Positions 24,141 to 32,351 are shown, counted from the stretch's first letter. The stretch: DNA of 40,616 nt from Clostridia bacterium (GCA_017886545.1 JAGHJS010000073.1:1-40616), one strand, 5' to 3'. Numbers and translations are program-made. The notes: generated by a model from the sequence alone, not told the origin.

Positions 24141-24181
24141 CATTTTTCGCCGAAAAATTCAAAAAACCTGCCGCAAAAGAT

Positions 24182-24210
24182 TTGACGGCGCGCCGCTTCT
24201 TCGCTATAAT
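24182..24210 (+). promoter_or_regulatory. Promoter of the isc operon
   Basis: TTGACG and a perfect TATAAT are spaced 17 bp, 75 bp before iscR. Confidence 0.85.
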
Positions 24211-24211
24211 A

Positions 24212-24235
24212 AATGCTACCAAAAAGGTTGCAATT
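24212..24235. promoter_or_regulatory. Candidate IscR operator
   Basis: ATGCTACC-AAAAA-GGTTGCAA is a near dyad immediately downstream of the -10, at the expected transcription start. An Rrf2-type repressor bound here would block its own operon. Confidence 0.45.
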
Positions 24236-24284
24236 CGCCGCGCGAAAGAAAAGGAGCCGCGCGGCGGGAAAGGAGGGACATTTT

Positions 24285-24728
24285 ATGAGGCTTTCATCCA
24301 AATCGCAGTACGGGCTGAAGGCGTGCTTTATCCTGGCGCAGAACTACCCCGACCGCTGTGTGAGCGCGTCAGCGCTCGAAAAGGAGATCGCCGTATCCGG
24401 CAAATACATTGAAAAGATCATGCGCATGCTCTCGGGGCAGGGCGTGGTCACCGCCGAGCGCGGCGTTACGGGCGGGTACAAACTCGCCCGCGCGCCCGAA
24501 CAGATCACCATCGGCGACGTCGCCCGCGCCTTGGAGGACAACATGGAGATCGCAGACTGCATCACCTCCACCTGCGAAAAGTGCGCCACGGGCACCGTCT
24601 GGCGCAAGCTGTACGCGGGCATCAACGAGGTGCTCGATTCGATGACGCTGCAATCGGTCTTAGACGACCATGACGGCGTGGTCGTGTGCCGCTGCGGCGA
24701 GCATGAGCATGCGCACGCGCGGGGCTGA
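24285..24728 (+). CDS. iscR: Rrf2/IscR-type iron-sulfur regulator
   Basis: The 147-residue winged-helix regulator starts MRLSSKSQYGLKA and has GQGVVTAERGVTGGYKLARAP (the wing). A cluster-ligand loop of three cysteines, DCITSTCEKC, is spaced x5 and x2. It senses iron-sulfur cluster supply and represses the isc/suf genes. AAAGGAGGG precedes the ATG at 24285. It adds an unusual C-terminal tail CRCGEHEHAHARG with extra Cys and His residues, possibly a second metal site. It is the first gene of iscR-iscS-iscU. Confidence 0.92.
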   Translation: MRLSSKSQYGLKACFILAQNYPDRCVSASALEKEIAVSGKYIEKIMRMLSGQGVVTAERGVTGGYKLARAPEQITIGDVARALEDNMEIADCITSTCEKCATGTVWRKLYAGINEVLDSMTLQSVLDDHDGVVVCRCGEHEHAHARG

Positions 24729-24741
24729 GAGGGGAGGCGCA

Positions 24742-25938
24742 ATGGAGAACAGGATCTATTTAGACCACGCGGCGACGACGCCCGTCGATCCCCGCGTACT
24801 GCAAAAGATGCTGCCGTATTTCACCGAAAAATTCGGCAACCCCAACTCCCAGCACGCGTTCGGGCGGGAGACGGTCACCGCCGTGGACGACGCGCGCGAC
24901 ACCGTCGCCGCGCTCATCGGCGCAAAGCCGTCCGAGATCTATTTTACGTCTGGCGGCACCGAAGCGGATAACTGGGCGCTGCGCGGCGCGGCGCACGCCT
25001 TTGCCTCCCGCGGCAAACACCTCATCGTCAGCGCGGTGGAGCACCCCGCCATGATCGCTACGGCGAAGGAGCTGCAAAAGGAGGGCTTTTCCGTCACCTT
25101 TGCCGAGGTAGACGAGTACGGCGCCGTGGATATGGCAAAGCTCGAGCGCGCCATCCGCCCCGATACGACCTTCGTGGGCGTGATGACGGCGAACAACGAA
25201 GTGGGCACCATCCAGCCCGTGCGCGAGATCGCGGCGCTGTGCAAAAGCCGCGGCGTCGCGTTTTTTACGGACGCGGTGCAGGCGGCGGGCGCGCTCCCGC
25301 TCAATGTGGGGGATATGGGCGCGGACATGCTCTCCTTTTCGGGGCACAAGTTCTACGGTCCGAAGGGCGTGGGCGTGCTGTATGTGCGCTCGGGCTTGCG
25401 CATCGGCAGGATCATCACGGGCGGCCACCAGGAGCGCAGCATGCGCGGCGGCACCACGAACGTTGCGGGCGTGGTCGGGCTGGCGGAGGCGCTGCGGCTC
25501 GCCTGTGCGGAGCAGGCGCAAAGCGCCGCCTACGTTTCGGCGCTGCGTGACCGTTTCATCGCGCGGGTGCTGAAGGAGATCCCGTATATAAAGCTCAACG
25601 GGCACCCGCAGAACAGGCTGCCCGCCAACGCTAATTTTTCCTTCCGCTATGTGGAGGGCGAATCGCTGCTGTTCAGCCTCGACCTTAACGGCATCGCCGT
25701 GTCCAGCGGTTCGGCGTGCTCCTCGGGCTCGCTTGAACCCTCGCACGTCCTGCTCGCCATGGGGCTGCCCGAAGGGCTTGCGCACGGCAGCGTGCGCTTC
25801 ACCTTCGGCAAGGACAACACCATGGCGGAGGTAGACCGCACCGTCGACGTCCTCAAAGAGACCGTCGTAAAGCTGCGCGCGCTCTCGCCGCTCTTCCCCA
25901 AAGAGCTGAAAAATGAAGTATTCCCGCAGGAGGCATAA
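24742..25938 (+). CDS. iscS: Cysteine desulfurase (IscS/NifS)
   Basis: The 398-residue PLP enzyme takes sulfur from cysteine for cluster assembly on IscU. It starts MENRIYLDHAATTPV. The PLP lysine lies in SFSGHKFYGPKG, the pocket contains VEHPAM and TNNEVG-type ANNEVGTIQP, and the active Cys lies in the loop SSGSACSSGSLEPSHVL. GGGGAGG lies 4 nt before the ATG. The gene follows iscR by 13 bp and iscU begins 1 bp after its stop. Confidence 0.96.
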   Translation: MENRIYLDHAATTPVDPRVLQKMLPYFTEKFGNPNSQHAFGRETVTAVDDARDTVAALIGAKPSEIYFTSGGTEADNWALRGAAHAFASRGKHLIVSAVEHPAMIATAKELQKEGFSVTFAEVDEYGAVDMAKLERAIRPDTTFVGVMTANNEVGTIQPVREIAALCKSRGVAFFTDAVQAAGALPLNVGDMGADMLSFSGHKFYGPKGVGVLYVRSGLRIGRIITGGHQERSMRGGTTNVAGVVGLAEALRLACAEQAQSAAYVSALRDRFIARVLKEIPYIKLNGHPQNRLPANANFSFRYVEGESLLFSLDLNGIAVSSGSACSSGSLEPSHVLLAMGLPEGLAHGSVRFTFGKDNTMAEVDRTVDVLKETVVKLRALSPLFPKELKNEVFPQEA

Positions 25939-25939
25939 C

Positions 25940-26314
25940 ATGTATACGCAAAAAGTGATGGAAGCGTTCCAAAACCCCAAAAACGTCGGCGAGATCGAGG
26001 ACTATGACGGCATGGGCATGATCGGCAGCGAAGCGTGCGGCGACATCATGCAGGTCTTTATCAAAGTCGAAAACGGCGTCATCACCGACGCAAAATTCAA
26101 GACGTTCGGCTGCGCCGCGGCGATCGCGACGTCCTCGACCGCGACGGAGATGATCAAGGGCATGACGGTGGACGAGGCGCTCGCGGTGACCAACAAAAAG
26201 GTCATCGACGTGCTCGGCGGGCTCCCGCCGCAGAAGATCCACTGCTCCGTGCTCGCCGAACAGGCGATCAAAGCGGCGATCGAGGACTACAAGAGCCGCG
26301 CGGCGAACGCGTAA
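25940..26314 (+). CDS. iscU: Iron-sulfur scaffold IscU/NifU-N
   Basis: The 124-residue scaffold builds clusters before transfer. All three ligand cysteines are present: SEACGD, TFGCAAAIATSS and IHCSVLAEQAI. The length is that of the short anaerobe-type NifU_N protein. AGGAGG precedes the ATG by 6 nt. The operon has no iscA, hscAB or fdx, as is usual in Clostridia. Confidence 0.96.
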   Translation: MYTQKVMEAFQNPKNVGEIEDYDGMGMIGSEACGDIMQVFIKVENGVITDAKFKTFGCAAAIATSSTATEMIKGMTVDEALAVTNKKVIDVLGGLPPQKIHCSVLAEQAIKAAIEDYKSRAANA

Positions 26315-26324
26315 GGAGGGGCGT

Positions 26325-26810
26325 ATGCGGAAGAGCGAACGCGAAGTTTGCGGCGATGTTGCCATTCTGGAAACGCTGCTGCGCTGCCCGTACCTGACCC
26401 TTGCGGTCGGCACGGCGGGCGCGCCCTACTGCGTGCCCCTCAATTTCGGCGCGGAACTTGCCGAAGGCGCGCCCGTGCTGTACTTTCACTGCGCAAACGA
26501 AGGCAAAAAGCTCGACTTGCTCGCGGCGGGCGGCGAAGTATCGTTCTGCGCGGCGAACATGCTGCGCGTGTTCAACAAGGGGGAAGCGCCCTGCGGGTAC
26601 ACGACGGACTACGAGAGCGTGTGCGGCAGCGGCAGGGCGCGCATCGTCACGGACGAAGCCGGGCGCCTGCACGGGCTGAACGTTCTGATGCGCCACTACA
26701 CGGGCGGGGAATTCGCGGAAAGCGCGTTTTCCGAACGCGCGCTCGCCCTGACGACGGTCGTGAAGATCGAGGTTTCGCACTGGACGGGCAAACGCCTGGT
26801 GCGGGAATGA
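26325..26810 (+). CDS. Pyridoxamine-5'-phosphate-oxidase-like flavin protein (NimA-like)
   Basis: The 161-residue split-barrel protein has CPYLTLAVGTAGAPYCVPLNFG, then YFHCANEGKKLDLL, then VSFCAAN, the layout of the Nim/PNPOx-like flavin-binding family. Some members reduce nitroimidazoles; most have unknown substrates, and resistance cannot be inferred here. AAGGAGGGG precedes the ATG by 3-4 nt, and the gene lies 10 bp after iscU, so it belongs to the isc transcript. Confidence 0.85.
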   Translation: MRKSEREVCGDVAILETLLRCPYLTLAVGTAGAPYCVPLNFGAELAEGAPVLYFHCANEGKKLDLLAAGGEVSFCAANMLRVFNKGEAPCGYTTDYESVCGSGRARIVTDEAGRLHGLNVLMRHYTGGEFAESAFSERALALTTVVKIEVSHWTGKRLVRE

Positions 26811-26829
26811 GCGGAACAAACAAGAACGA

Positions 26830-26857
26830 AAAAAGGAACGGCGTGCCGTTCCTTTTT
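26830..26857 (+). terminator. Terminator of the isc operon
   Basis: AAAAAGGAACGG-CGTG-CCGTTCCTTTTT is a 12-bp A-to-T symmetric hairpin with a T run, 20 bp after the last stop. Confidence 0.9.
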
Positions 26858-26894
26858 GTTTTTAAAAAGATTGCAATAAAAGGATGGATGTGCT

Positions 26895-26919
26895 AAAAAA
26901 GAGACGGCATTGCCGTCTC
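26895..26919 (-). terminator. Terminator of ksgA
   Basis: GAGACGGC pairs with GCCGTCTC. Read on the minus strand the hairpin is followed by six T, 26 bp after the ksgA stop. Confidence 0.85.
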
Positions 26920-26944
26920 CCACCTTTGGCGGCTTTTGGGGGAA

Positions 26945-27778
26945 TTACCCCTTGCCCTGCTCGCTCAGCACGTCCGCAAGGCGGGCGAGGCGTTCGGGGG
27001 AGAGCGTTTCCCCGCGCGCGTGTTCGGGCACGCCTGCTGCGGCGAGCGCCGCTTTTGCCCCTTCGCGCGGGAGCGAAAAGGCGGTCATCAGGTTGTTTTC
27101 CAGCGTCTTGCGGCGGGAGAGGAAGGCGGCGCGCACCGTGCGCCTGTACATGTCCGCGTCTTTGACGGGGATGCGGTTTTCCTCGAAGGTCAGCTTCACC
27201 ACCGCGCTGTCTACGTTCGGCACGGGGTAAAACATGCGGCGCGGCACGTGCCGCACGATCTCGGCGCGCGCCCGCAGGGCGATGGCGGCGGTCACGGCGC
27301 CGTATTCGGGGGTGTCGGCCGTGGCGCAGAAGCGCTTTGCCACGTCGTCCTGCACCATCACGACGAGCGCCTTCGCCTTTTTCGCGCCTTCGATGAACTT
27401 CATGATGAGCGGCGTGGTGATGTAGTAGGGCAGGTTCGCCGCCACCGTATAGGGCGGGAGCGTTTGTTCCAGCTCCGCAAGGTCAACGCGCAGAAAGTCG
27501 CCGAATATAAGGCGCACGTTCGGGCAGTTTTGCAGCGTTTCCGCAAGCACGGGGCGCAGTTTTTCGTCGATCTCGTAGGCGAGCACCTCTTTCGCCCGCG
27601 CCGCCAGCGCGCGCGTGAACGTGCCCGCGCCCGCGCCGATCTCCAAAGCGGTCCCGCCCGCAACGCCCGCGTCTTCGGCGATGGCGGCGAGCAGGTTTTC
27701 GTCGGTGATGAAGTTCTGCCCGAACTTCTTTTTGAAAAAGAAGCCGTTTTTCTGTAAAATTTCGCGTGTGCTCTCCAT
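26945..27778 (-). CDS. rsmA: 16S rRNA A1518/A1519 dimethyltransferase
   Basis: The 277-residue KsgA/RsmA enzyme dimethylates two adenines near the 3' end of 16S rRNA. Signatures: KKKFGQNFITDENLL, motif I ALEIGAGAGTFTRAL, acidic EIDEKL, motif IV AANLPYYITTP and the C-terminal FLSRRKTLENNL. GAAGGAG lies 7 nt before the ATG. In Bacillus ksgA follows metS-tatD-rnmV. Here the radical SAM gene takes the place of rnmV. Confidence 0.97.
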   Translation of the reverse strand: MESTREILQKNGFFFKKKFGQNFITDENLLAAIAEDAGVAGGTALEIGAGAGTFTRALAARAKEVLAYEIDEKLRPVLAETLQNCPNVRLIFGDFLRVDLAELEQTLPPYTVAANLPYYITTPLIMKFIEGAKKAKALVVMVQDDVAKRFCATADTPEYGAVTAAIALRARAEIVRHVPRRMFYPVPNVDSAVVKLTFEENRIPVKDADMYRRTVRAAFLSRRKTLENNLMTAFSLPREGAKAALAAAGVPEHARGETLSPERLARLADVLSEQGKG

Positions 27779-27880
27779 GTGATCTCCTTCCGTTCGGGAT
27801 AAGTGCGCCCTTTTTGCACAAACTTGTACTGCGCCCGCTCGTACCTCGCGGGCGGAACGGGCAGCTTTGCCCGCACCAAT

Positions 27881-27915
27881 GAGAAAGGCGGCGGCGCGCG
27901 AAAGCGTGCCGCCGC
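27881..27915 (-). terminator. GC-rich hairpin after the radical SAM gene
   Basis: A 12-bp stem (GCGGCGGCGCGC with one G-U) closed by GAAA starts 6 bp past the stop. The following tract TTTCTC is weak, so read-through into ksgA is likely. Confidence 0.55.
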
Positions 27916-27920
27916 TTGCT

Positions 27921-28523
27921 TTATGCGATGTACGGGCGCACTTTCAGCGTCACGCCGCACCGTTTTGCAATCTCGCGGCAGGCGGCGATCTTCTCTTCGC
28001 CGATGATGTCCACGACGGAGAACCACGTTTCAATGCCCTGCGCGGCGCAGCGGCGGGCAAAGTCCTGCAGCCCTTCGAACGCCGCCTCGCCGAAGGCGGG
28101 CCTGCACAGCGCGGCGTAGTCCTTCGCCGTCGCCTCGTTCAGGCTCACGTTTATCTTGTCGATTCTGCCCGCAAGTTCGCCCGAAACGTCGCGCTTCCAA
28201 ATGATGTTCGCCTGCCCGTTCGTGTTCAGGCGGGTCACCGCGCCCCGCGCTTTGAGCGCCGCGGCGACTTTGAGCATGGTTTCAAGGCGCAGGGTCGGCT
28301 CGCCGAACCCGCAGAACACATACTCTTTATAGCGCGCGATGTCCGCGGGGATACGCGCCAGCACCTCCGCGGCGGAAGGCTCGCGCGAAAGCCACAGCTT
28401 GTGCCCGAAATAGTCCGCCTTTTCGTTGCGCACGCAAAAGGTGCAGGCGTTCGTGCACTTGCTCGTCAGGTTGATATACAGGTTATCGCCGATCTCGTAG
28501 GTGAAATTTTCGTACGCTTCCAT
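27921..28523 (-). CDS. TatD-linked radical SAM protein
   Basis: The 200-residue protein starts MEAYENFTYEIGDNLYINLT. It has the cluster motif CTNACTFCVRN (Cys-x3-Cys-x2-Cys), then GFGEPTLRLE and TRLNTNGQAN, matching the small radical SAM family always found beside tatD (TIGR04038 type). The substrate is unknown. The start ATG has AAGGAT about 8 nt upstream and lies 4 bp after the tatD stop. Its short length means a partial barrel with little room for extra domains. Confidence 0.92.
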   Translation of the reverse strand: MEAYENFTYEIGDNLYINLTSKCTNACTFCVRNEKADYFGHKLWLSREPSAAEVLARIPADIARYKEYVFCGFGEPTLRLETMLKVAAALKARGAVTRLNTNGQANIIWKRDVSGELAGRIDKINVSLNEATAKDYAALCRPAFGEAAFEGLQDFARRCAAQGIETWFSVVDIIGEEKIAACREIAKRCGVTLKVRPYIA

Positions 28524-28527
28524 GGGG

Positions 28528-29310
28528 CTATCCTTCGTTTTTAAGTTTGAAAAAGAGGGTGTGTGCGTTCTCCGCGATGCGCGCGGCGAGCTGCGCCTCG
28601 TCCTGCCCGCGCAGCAGGGCGAGCGTTTTGTAGACGAGCGGCACGTTCGCGGGCGTGTTCTGCGTGCCGCGCAGCGGCTCGGGCGCAAGGTAGGGCGAAT
28701 CCGTTTCGGCGAGCAGGCGGTCGTCGGGCACCGCCCTTGCCGCCTCCTGCTGCTTGCGCGCGTTTTTAAAGGTGACGGGGCCTGCAAAGGAGATGTACAG
28801 CCCCAGGCGCAGGTATTCGAGCGCCGTCTCCGCACTGCCCGAAAAGCAGTGCATCACCCCGCCGTGCGTCAGTTTCGCGCGGTTGTCCTTTAAAAGGCGC
28901 AGCGTGTCCTCCGCCGCGTCGCGCGAGTGGATGCATACGGGCAGCCCCAGCGCGTCCGCAAGCTCCAGCTGCGCGGCAAAGGCGCGCTGCTGCGCCCGTT
29001 CGTCATAGCCCTCGTAGTGGTAGTCCAGCCCGATCTCGCCCACGGCAACGCCCTTGGGCGCGGCGAGCAGGGCGGCGAGGCGGTCTAAGTCGCCGTCCGT
29101 CATCTTCGCGCAGTCGGAGGGGTGGAACCCCGCCGCAAAGTACAGCATTTTGAATTTTTCCGCCATGGCGGCGGCAAGGGCGGAGGAGGGCATATCCCAC
29201 CCCACGGAGATCACTTTTTCCACGCCCGCCGCCTTTACGGCGTGCAGCAGGGCGGCAACGTCCCCGTATTTGTCCTCGTAATTGAGGTGTGCGTGCGTAT
29301 CGATATACAT
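28528..29310 (-). CDS. tatD: TatD-family metal-dependent hydrolase/DNase
   Basis: The 260-residue TIM-barrel nuclease has the metal ligands THAHLN (His-x-His), GEIGLDYHY (Glu), VCIHSRDA (His), HCFSG (His) and ETDSPYLAPEP (Asp). Family members act as 3'-exonucleases or DNA-repair hydrolases. The ATG at 29310 has no Shine-Dalgarno. A promoter ends 9 bp upstream, so the message should be almost leaderless. It heads a tatD-radical SAM-ksgA transcript. Confidence 0.95.
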   Translation of the reverse strand: MYIDTHAHLNYEDKYGDVAALLHAVKAAGVEKVISVGWDMPSSALAAAMAEKFKMLYFAAGFHPSDCAKMTDGDLDRLAALLAAPKGVAVGEIGLDYHYEGYDERAQQRAFAAQLELADALGLPVCIHSRDAAEDTLRLLKDNRAKLTHGGVMHCFSGSAETALEYLRLGLYISFAGPVTFKNARKQQEAARAVPDDRLLAETDSPYLAPEPLRGTQNTPANVPLVYKTLALLRGQDEAQLAARIAENAHTLFFKLKNEG

Positions 29311-29319
29311 AGCATGCCT

Positions 29320-29348
29320 ATTGTACCCCTTTTTGCGCCGTTCGTCAA
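29320..29348 (-). promoter_or_regulatory. Promoter of tatD (leaderless)
   Basis: TTGACG (29348-29343) and TACAAT (29325-29320) are spaced 17 bp on the minus strand. The -10 ends 9 bp before the ATG, leaving a leader of about 0-3 nt. Confidence 0.75.
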
Positions 29349-29409
29349 CAAAAACCGCACGGCGGCGCGGGAGGGGAAGGGGCGAACGCCGCCAGCGCCT
29401 GCCGCGCGC

Positions 29410-29450
29410 AAAAAGATCCCGCCGGCGCAAAAGGCGCGCCGACGGGCGGG
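29410..29450 (-). terminator. Terminator after the beta-propeller gene
   Basis: On the minus strand CCCGCC-cgt-CGGCGC pairs with GCGCCG-GCGGG, followed by ATC and five T. It isolates the sigma/propeller pair from tatD. Confidence 0.7.
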
Positions 29451-29558
29451 TAAAGGGATAGGATGAGCGGTTTTGTTTGCCGCGCCTGCGGCAGGGCGGA
29501 CCGCCGCCCGCGTTGCCCTTGCGCCCGCGGCGTTTGTAGCGCGGCTTTTGCGGTGCGG

Positions 29559-31427
29559 TCACAGCTGCACCGCGTAGAATCCCGTTTCGTCATCGGAGAG
29601 GATATACAGCCAGCCGCCGATGTACGCCGCGCGGGTGTTGTCGTAATCGCCGTCCGCCATGGGCAGGCGCAGCGCCTCGGTCAGACCGTAGCCGTCGTAG
29701 GCGAGCACAAGATACTCGCTCTCCCCGCCGTTGTACACCTGCATGCCGACCAGCCCGTTTTCGCGGTCGATGAAGTACGCCTTGTAGTCGGTGGAGATGG
29801 TCTCGTCCGCCGTGTACGCGTCGAGCGAAACCACTTCGCCGCCCTGTTTTTCGTACAGTTCGATCTTCAGCTCCCACGTCGATTCGCCGTACCCGATGCC
29901 GAGCAGCGTGCCGTCCGTAAAGTCGATGAGGGTGTGCGAATACCCTTCGACGGTGCCCGTCTCGGTATAGGTGAGGTTTGCGGGGTCGCTGAGGTCGATG
30001 CGGAACACGGGGTCGGTGAACTCGACGGCGGTGCACACCCAGACGAGGTCCTCCTCCTTTTCAAAGCGGGCGGACATCACGCGTTCGCCTTGGGGCGCGA
30101 ACCATTCGAGCGCGCCGACGGTCTGAAAGTCGGCAAGGTCGACGATATACACCCCCGCGTTGGTGCCCAGGGGCGGCGGGTCCGAAACGTTACCTTCCGT
30201 CTGCAAGCCCCAACGGTACAGCGTGGTGACGACGCGCAGCTGCCCGTTCCGCTCGTCTAAGCTGTATTGGTCTTTCACGGTGCCGGGCACGTCCGCCGTG
30301 CCCCTGTAGGTGAAGGCGCCGCCCTCGCAGGCGAGGCAGGCGATCTCCGTGCGGTCCTCCGAATAGGAGCAGCTCCCTTCCGCGCCGCAGGCAATGACCT
30401 GCCCCGCAAGGTCGTGGCTGCGCGCCACAAAAATGTTGTTCTCCGAAACGTACACCGTATCCGTGTACGAGAAAAAGGCGTACGCGTCCTCTACGGCAAG
30501 CCCCTCTTCGGCGAGCGAGCATACGACGGTATAGCGCGCCGTGTGCGCGCCGTCGGGCAGCACGATGTCCTCCATGGGCAGGCTGTGCATGTCGCCTGGG
30601 GTGCCGACCTGCGGCAGGTACTGCGCCTCGTCGGCAAAGTCGGGGTTATTGCGCACGGCGAAATGGCTTATGAGCAGGAAGGTGCCGTCCGTCTTGCGCG
30701 AGGAGATGTAGCTGCCCGAAACGTACACCCTGTCCGTAAGCTGCATGGCGGCGGGGTCGGATACGTCGATGCTCGTGATCTGTGTGTACAGCTGCCCTTC
30801 GCTCTGCACATAGGCGGGAGAAAACAGCGTCACGGTGTCCCCGTCGCCGCTTAAATAGATCTCCGCGCGGTCGGTGTAGCCGCCCGTGCGCGCGCCCTCG
30901 TCGGCGGGGATCGTGTATTCGGCGAGCACGTCGGAGTCCGCCCCCGCGGCGGAGCAGGCGCGCAGGACGTAACTGCCGCCCTCCCACGTCAGGTAAAAGA
31001 GGGTGCTCTCCGTGGCTTTGAACAGGTCGCCTTCGACGACGCCCGCCACCTGGTTGTCGGTGACTTCGAAGTAGTCGTCGCCTTCGTCGGCGCTGTCATT
31101 GGGCGCCTCCGCGTCGCCCGCCGCGCCATAGCCGCCGAACAGATCCTGCAGCCAGCCCGTAAGCGCCTCAAAGTTGTTTTTGTATTTGGGCGCGCGGTAG
31201 GTGAGCGTGTTGATCTTCTGCATGAGCGGGTAATAGTCGCTGCCGCGGTATTCCGCGAGGGTGGGCATCTCCGCGTTGGCATAGGGCACGAACAGCAAAA
31301 GCAGCAGCCCGCACAGCGCGGCGAGGCACACCGCAAGCACGGAGATGAGCGTGTTGCGGCGCGAGCGCTTCCGCATGCCTTCGGCGCGCGCCAGAATGTC
31401 GTCCGTGCGTTCTCTATACGTCTTCAT
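29559..31427 (-). CDS. Membrane-anchored beta-propeller domain protein
   Basis: The 622-residue protein has a short basic cytoplasmic start (MKTYRERTDDILARAEGMRKRSRR), one membrane helix (about 27-50) and a large outer domain. That domain shows repeated blades with motifs such as QVAGVVEGDLFKATEST, SIDVSDPAAMQLTDRVYVSGSY, RFEKEEDLVWVCT and YFIDRENGLVGM. It matches the bacterial beta-propeller family often paired with ECF sigma factors. Its first 14 bp overlap the sigma gene, as expected for a regulator of that sigma factor. The short cytoplasmic start could bind the sigma factor; this is inferred. Confidence 0.85.
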   Translation of the reverse strand: MKTYRERTDDILARAEGMRKRSRRNTLISVLAVCLAALCGLLLLLFVPYANAEMPTLAEYRGSDYYPLMQKINTLTYRAPKYKNNFEALTGWLQDLFGGYGAAGDAEAPNDSADEGDDYFEVTDNQVAGVVEGDLFKATESTLFYLTWEGGSYVLRACSAAGADSDVLAEYTIPADEGARTGGYTDRAEIYLSGDGDTVTLFSPAYVQSEGQLYTQITSIDVSDPAAMQLTDRVYVSGSYISSRKTDGTFLLISHFAVRNNPDFADEAQYLPQVGTPGDMHSLPMEDIVLPDGAHTARYTVVCSLAEEGLAVEDAYAFFSYTDTVYVSENNIFVARSHDLAGQVIACGAEGSCSYSEDRTEIACLACEGGAFTYRGTADVPGTVKDQYSLDERNGQLRVVTTLYRWGLQTEGNVSDPPPLGTNAGVYIVDLADFQTVGALEWFAPQGERVMSARFEKEEDLVWVCTAVEFTDPVFRIDLSDPANLTYTETGTVEGYSHTLIDFTDGTLLGIGYGESTWELKIELYEKQGGEVVSLDAYTADETISTDYKAYFIDRENGLVGMQVYNGGESEYLVLAYDGYGLTEALRLPMADGDYDNTRAAYIGGWLYILSDDETGFYAVQL

Positions 31428-31968
31428 GGTCCAATCCTTCCTTTTCGAGCAATGCTTTGAGAGAGGTCTTTGCGCGTGCGAGGAGGTTGTACACTTGTTT
31501 GCCGCTTTTTTTCAGGATAACGGCGCATTCGGCGGGGGTAAACCCCTCGAAATAGGTGAGTTCCAGCACTTCGCGGTACTGCGGCGCCAGCCGCCGCATG
31601 CAGGCAAAAAGCGTCCTGTCCCGCTCGGCGGCAAAAAACTGCCGTTCCGCGTCTTCGCGGGCGGGCGCGCCTTCGGGCAGCGCCGTCAGCCGCCTGTTCC
31701 TGCGCAGCAGGTCGAGCGCCCTGTTCCGCGCGATCTTGTACAGATAGGTGCGGAACCGCGCGCCCTCGGCAAAGGGTCTGCGCTTGAACACGAGCACGGC
31801 AAAGGCGTCCGCGGCAACGTCCTCCGCGGCGGCTTCGTCGCCCGTGTACGAATAGGCGAACCGCACCAGCGCGTCGCTGTGGCGGGCGACGAGGCTCTCG
31901 AGCGCCACCCCGTTCCCTGCCAGCCAGGCGCGGTACAGTTCCGCATCCGCATCATAGATCCCTGTCAT
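31414..31968 (-). CDS. ECF-type RNA polymerase sigma factor
   Basis: The 184-residue sigma-70 family factor has a region 2 helix set (RFAYSYTGDEAAAEDVAADAFAVL, then TYLYKIARNRALDLLRR). Its region 4 helix-turn-helix reads QYREVLELTYFEGFTPAECAVILKKSGKQVYNLLARAKTSL. The chosen ATG (31968) has GAGG 5 nt upstream; an in-frame ATG 15 bp earlier is also possible. It is coupled by overlap to the membrane beta-propeller gene. The pair splits the conserved metG-tatD neighbourhood. Confidence 0.92.
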   Translation of the reverse strand: MTGIYDADAELYRAWLAGNGVALESLVARHSDALVRFAYSYTGDEAAAEDVAADAFAVLVFKRRPFAEGARFRTYLYKIARNRALDLLRRNRRLTALPEGAPAREDAERQFFAAERDRTLFACMRRLAPQYREVLELTYFEGFTPAECAVILKKSGKQVYNLLARAKTSLKALLEKEGLDHEDV

Positions 31969-32082
31969 CCTATCCTCTCCCATTTTCCCCGTCGGGCATG
32001 CGCCCCTTGCAAAACCTCTCGCCCGTTAAACGCACGAAGAGGCGGAATTACTCACCGAAACAGAAAAATTTTTTTGAAAAAG

Positions 32083-32109
32083 GGCGGGCGGAAAAGTTTT
32101 CCGCCCGCC
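32083..32109 (-). terminator. GC-rich hairpin
   Basis: GGCGGGCGGA pairs with TCCGCCCGCC around AAAGTTT, with five T beyond on the minus strand. It would stop read-through from the repeat region into the sigma gene. Confidence 0.6.
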
Positions 32110-32162
32110 GTGCCGCTGTTTTTTCATCCCTAGCGCAGCCGAGGAGTGCGCTCCGTTATCCC

Positions 32163-32252
32163 GAGCCTTGCGAGGGATCTCTATGAAAATATCGACAAAA
32201 TCTGAATAGAGATCCTTCGACTGCGCGGCTACGCCGCTCCGCTCAGGATGAC
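32163..32252 (-). repeat. TCATCCTGAGCG-type intergenic repeat
   Basis: Read on the minus strand it starts TCATCCTGAGCGGAGCGG. An inner inverted repeat GGATCTCTAT/ATAGAGATCC carries a 21-nt loop. A related TCATCCTGAGCGAAGCG stands at 40491. Such sequences recur in many bacterial genomes without known function. Confidence 0.65.
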
Positions 32253-32328
32253 AGGGGAACGCCTGCTGCGCGACTCCGCTCAGGGAGACAGGGGAACGCC
32301 TGCGCCGCTGCTCCGCTCAGGGAGACAC
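32237..32328. repeat. 37-bp tandem repeat, about 2.5 copies
   Basis: Units begin with CTCCGCTCAGG at 32237, 32274 and 32311. The first two share ACAGGGGAACGCCTG. They extend the TCATCCTGAGCG element by duplication. Confidence 0.75.
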
Positions 32329-32351
32329 AAAAAAACAGCCCCCTTTTTCCA

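Noticed and set aside
21465-24143. An 892-codon antisense frame across the GH127-type gene
   Set aside because: The sense protein has an intact active site and signal peptide; the antisense product has no recognisable domain.
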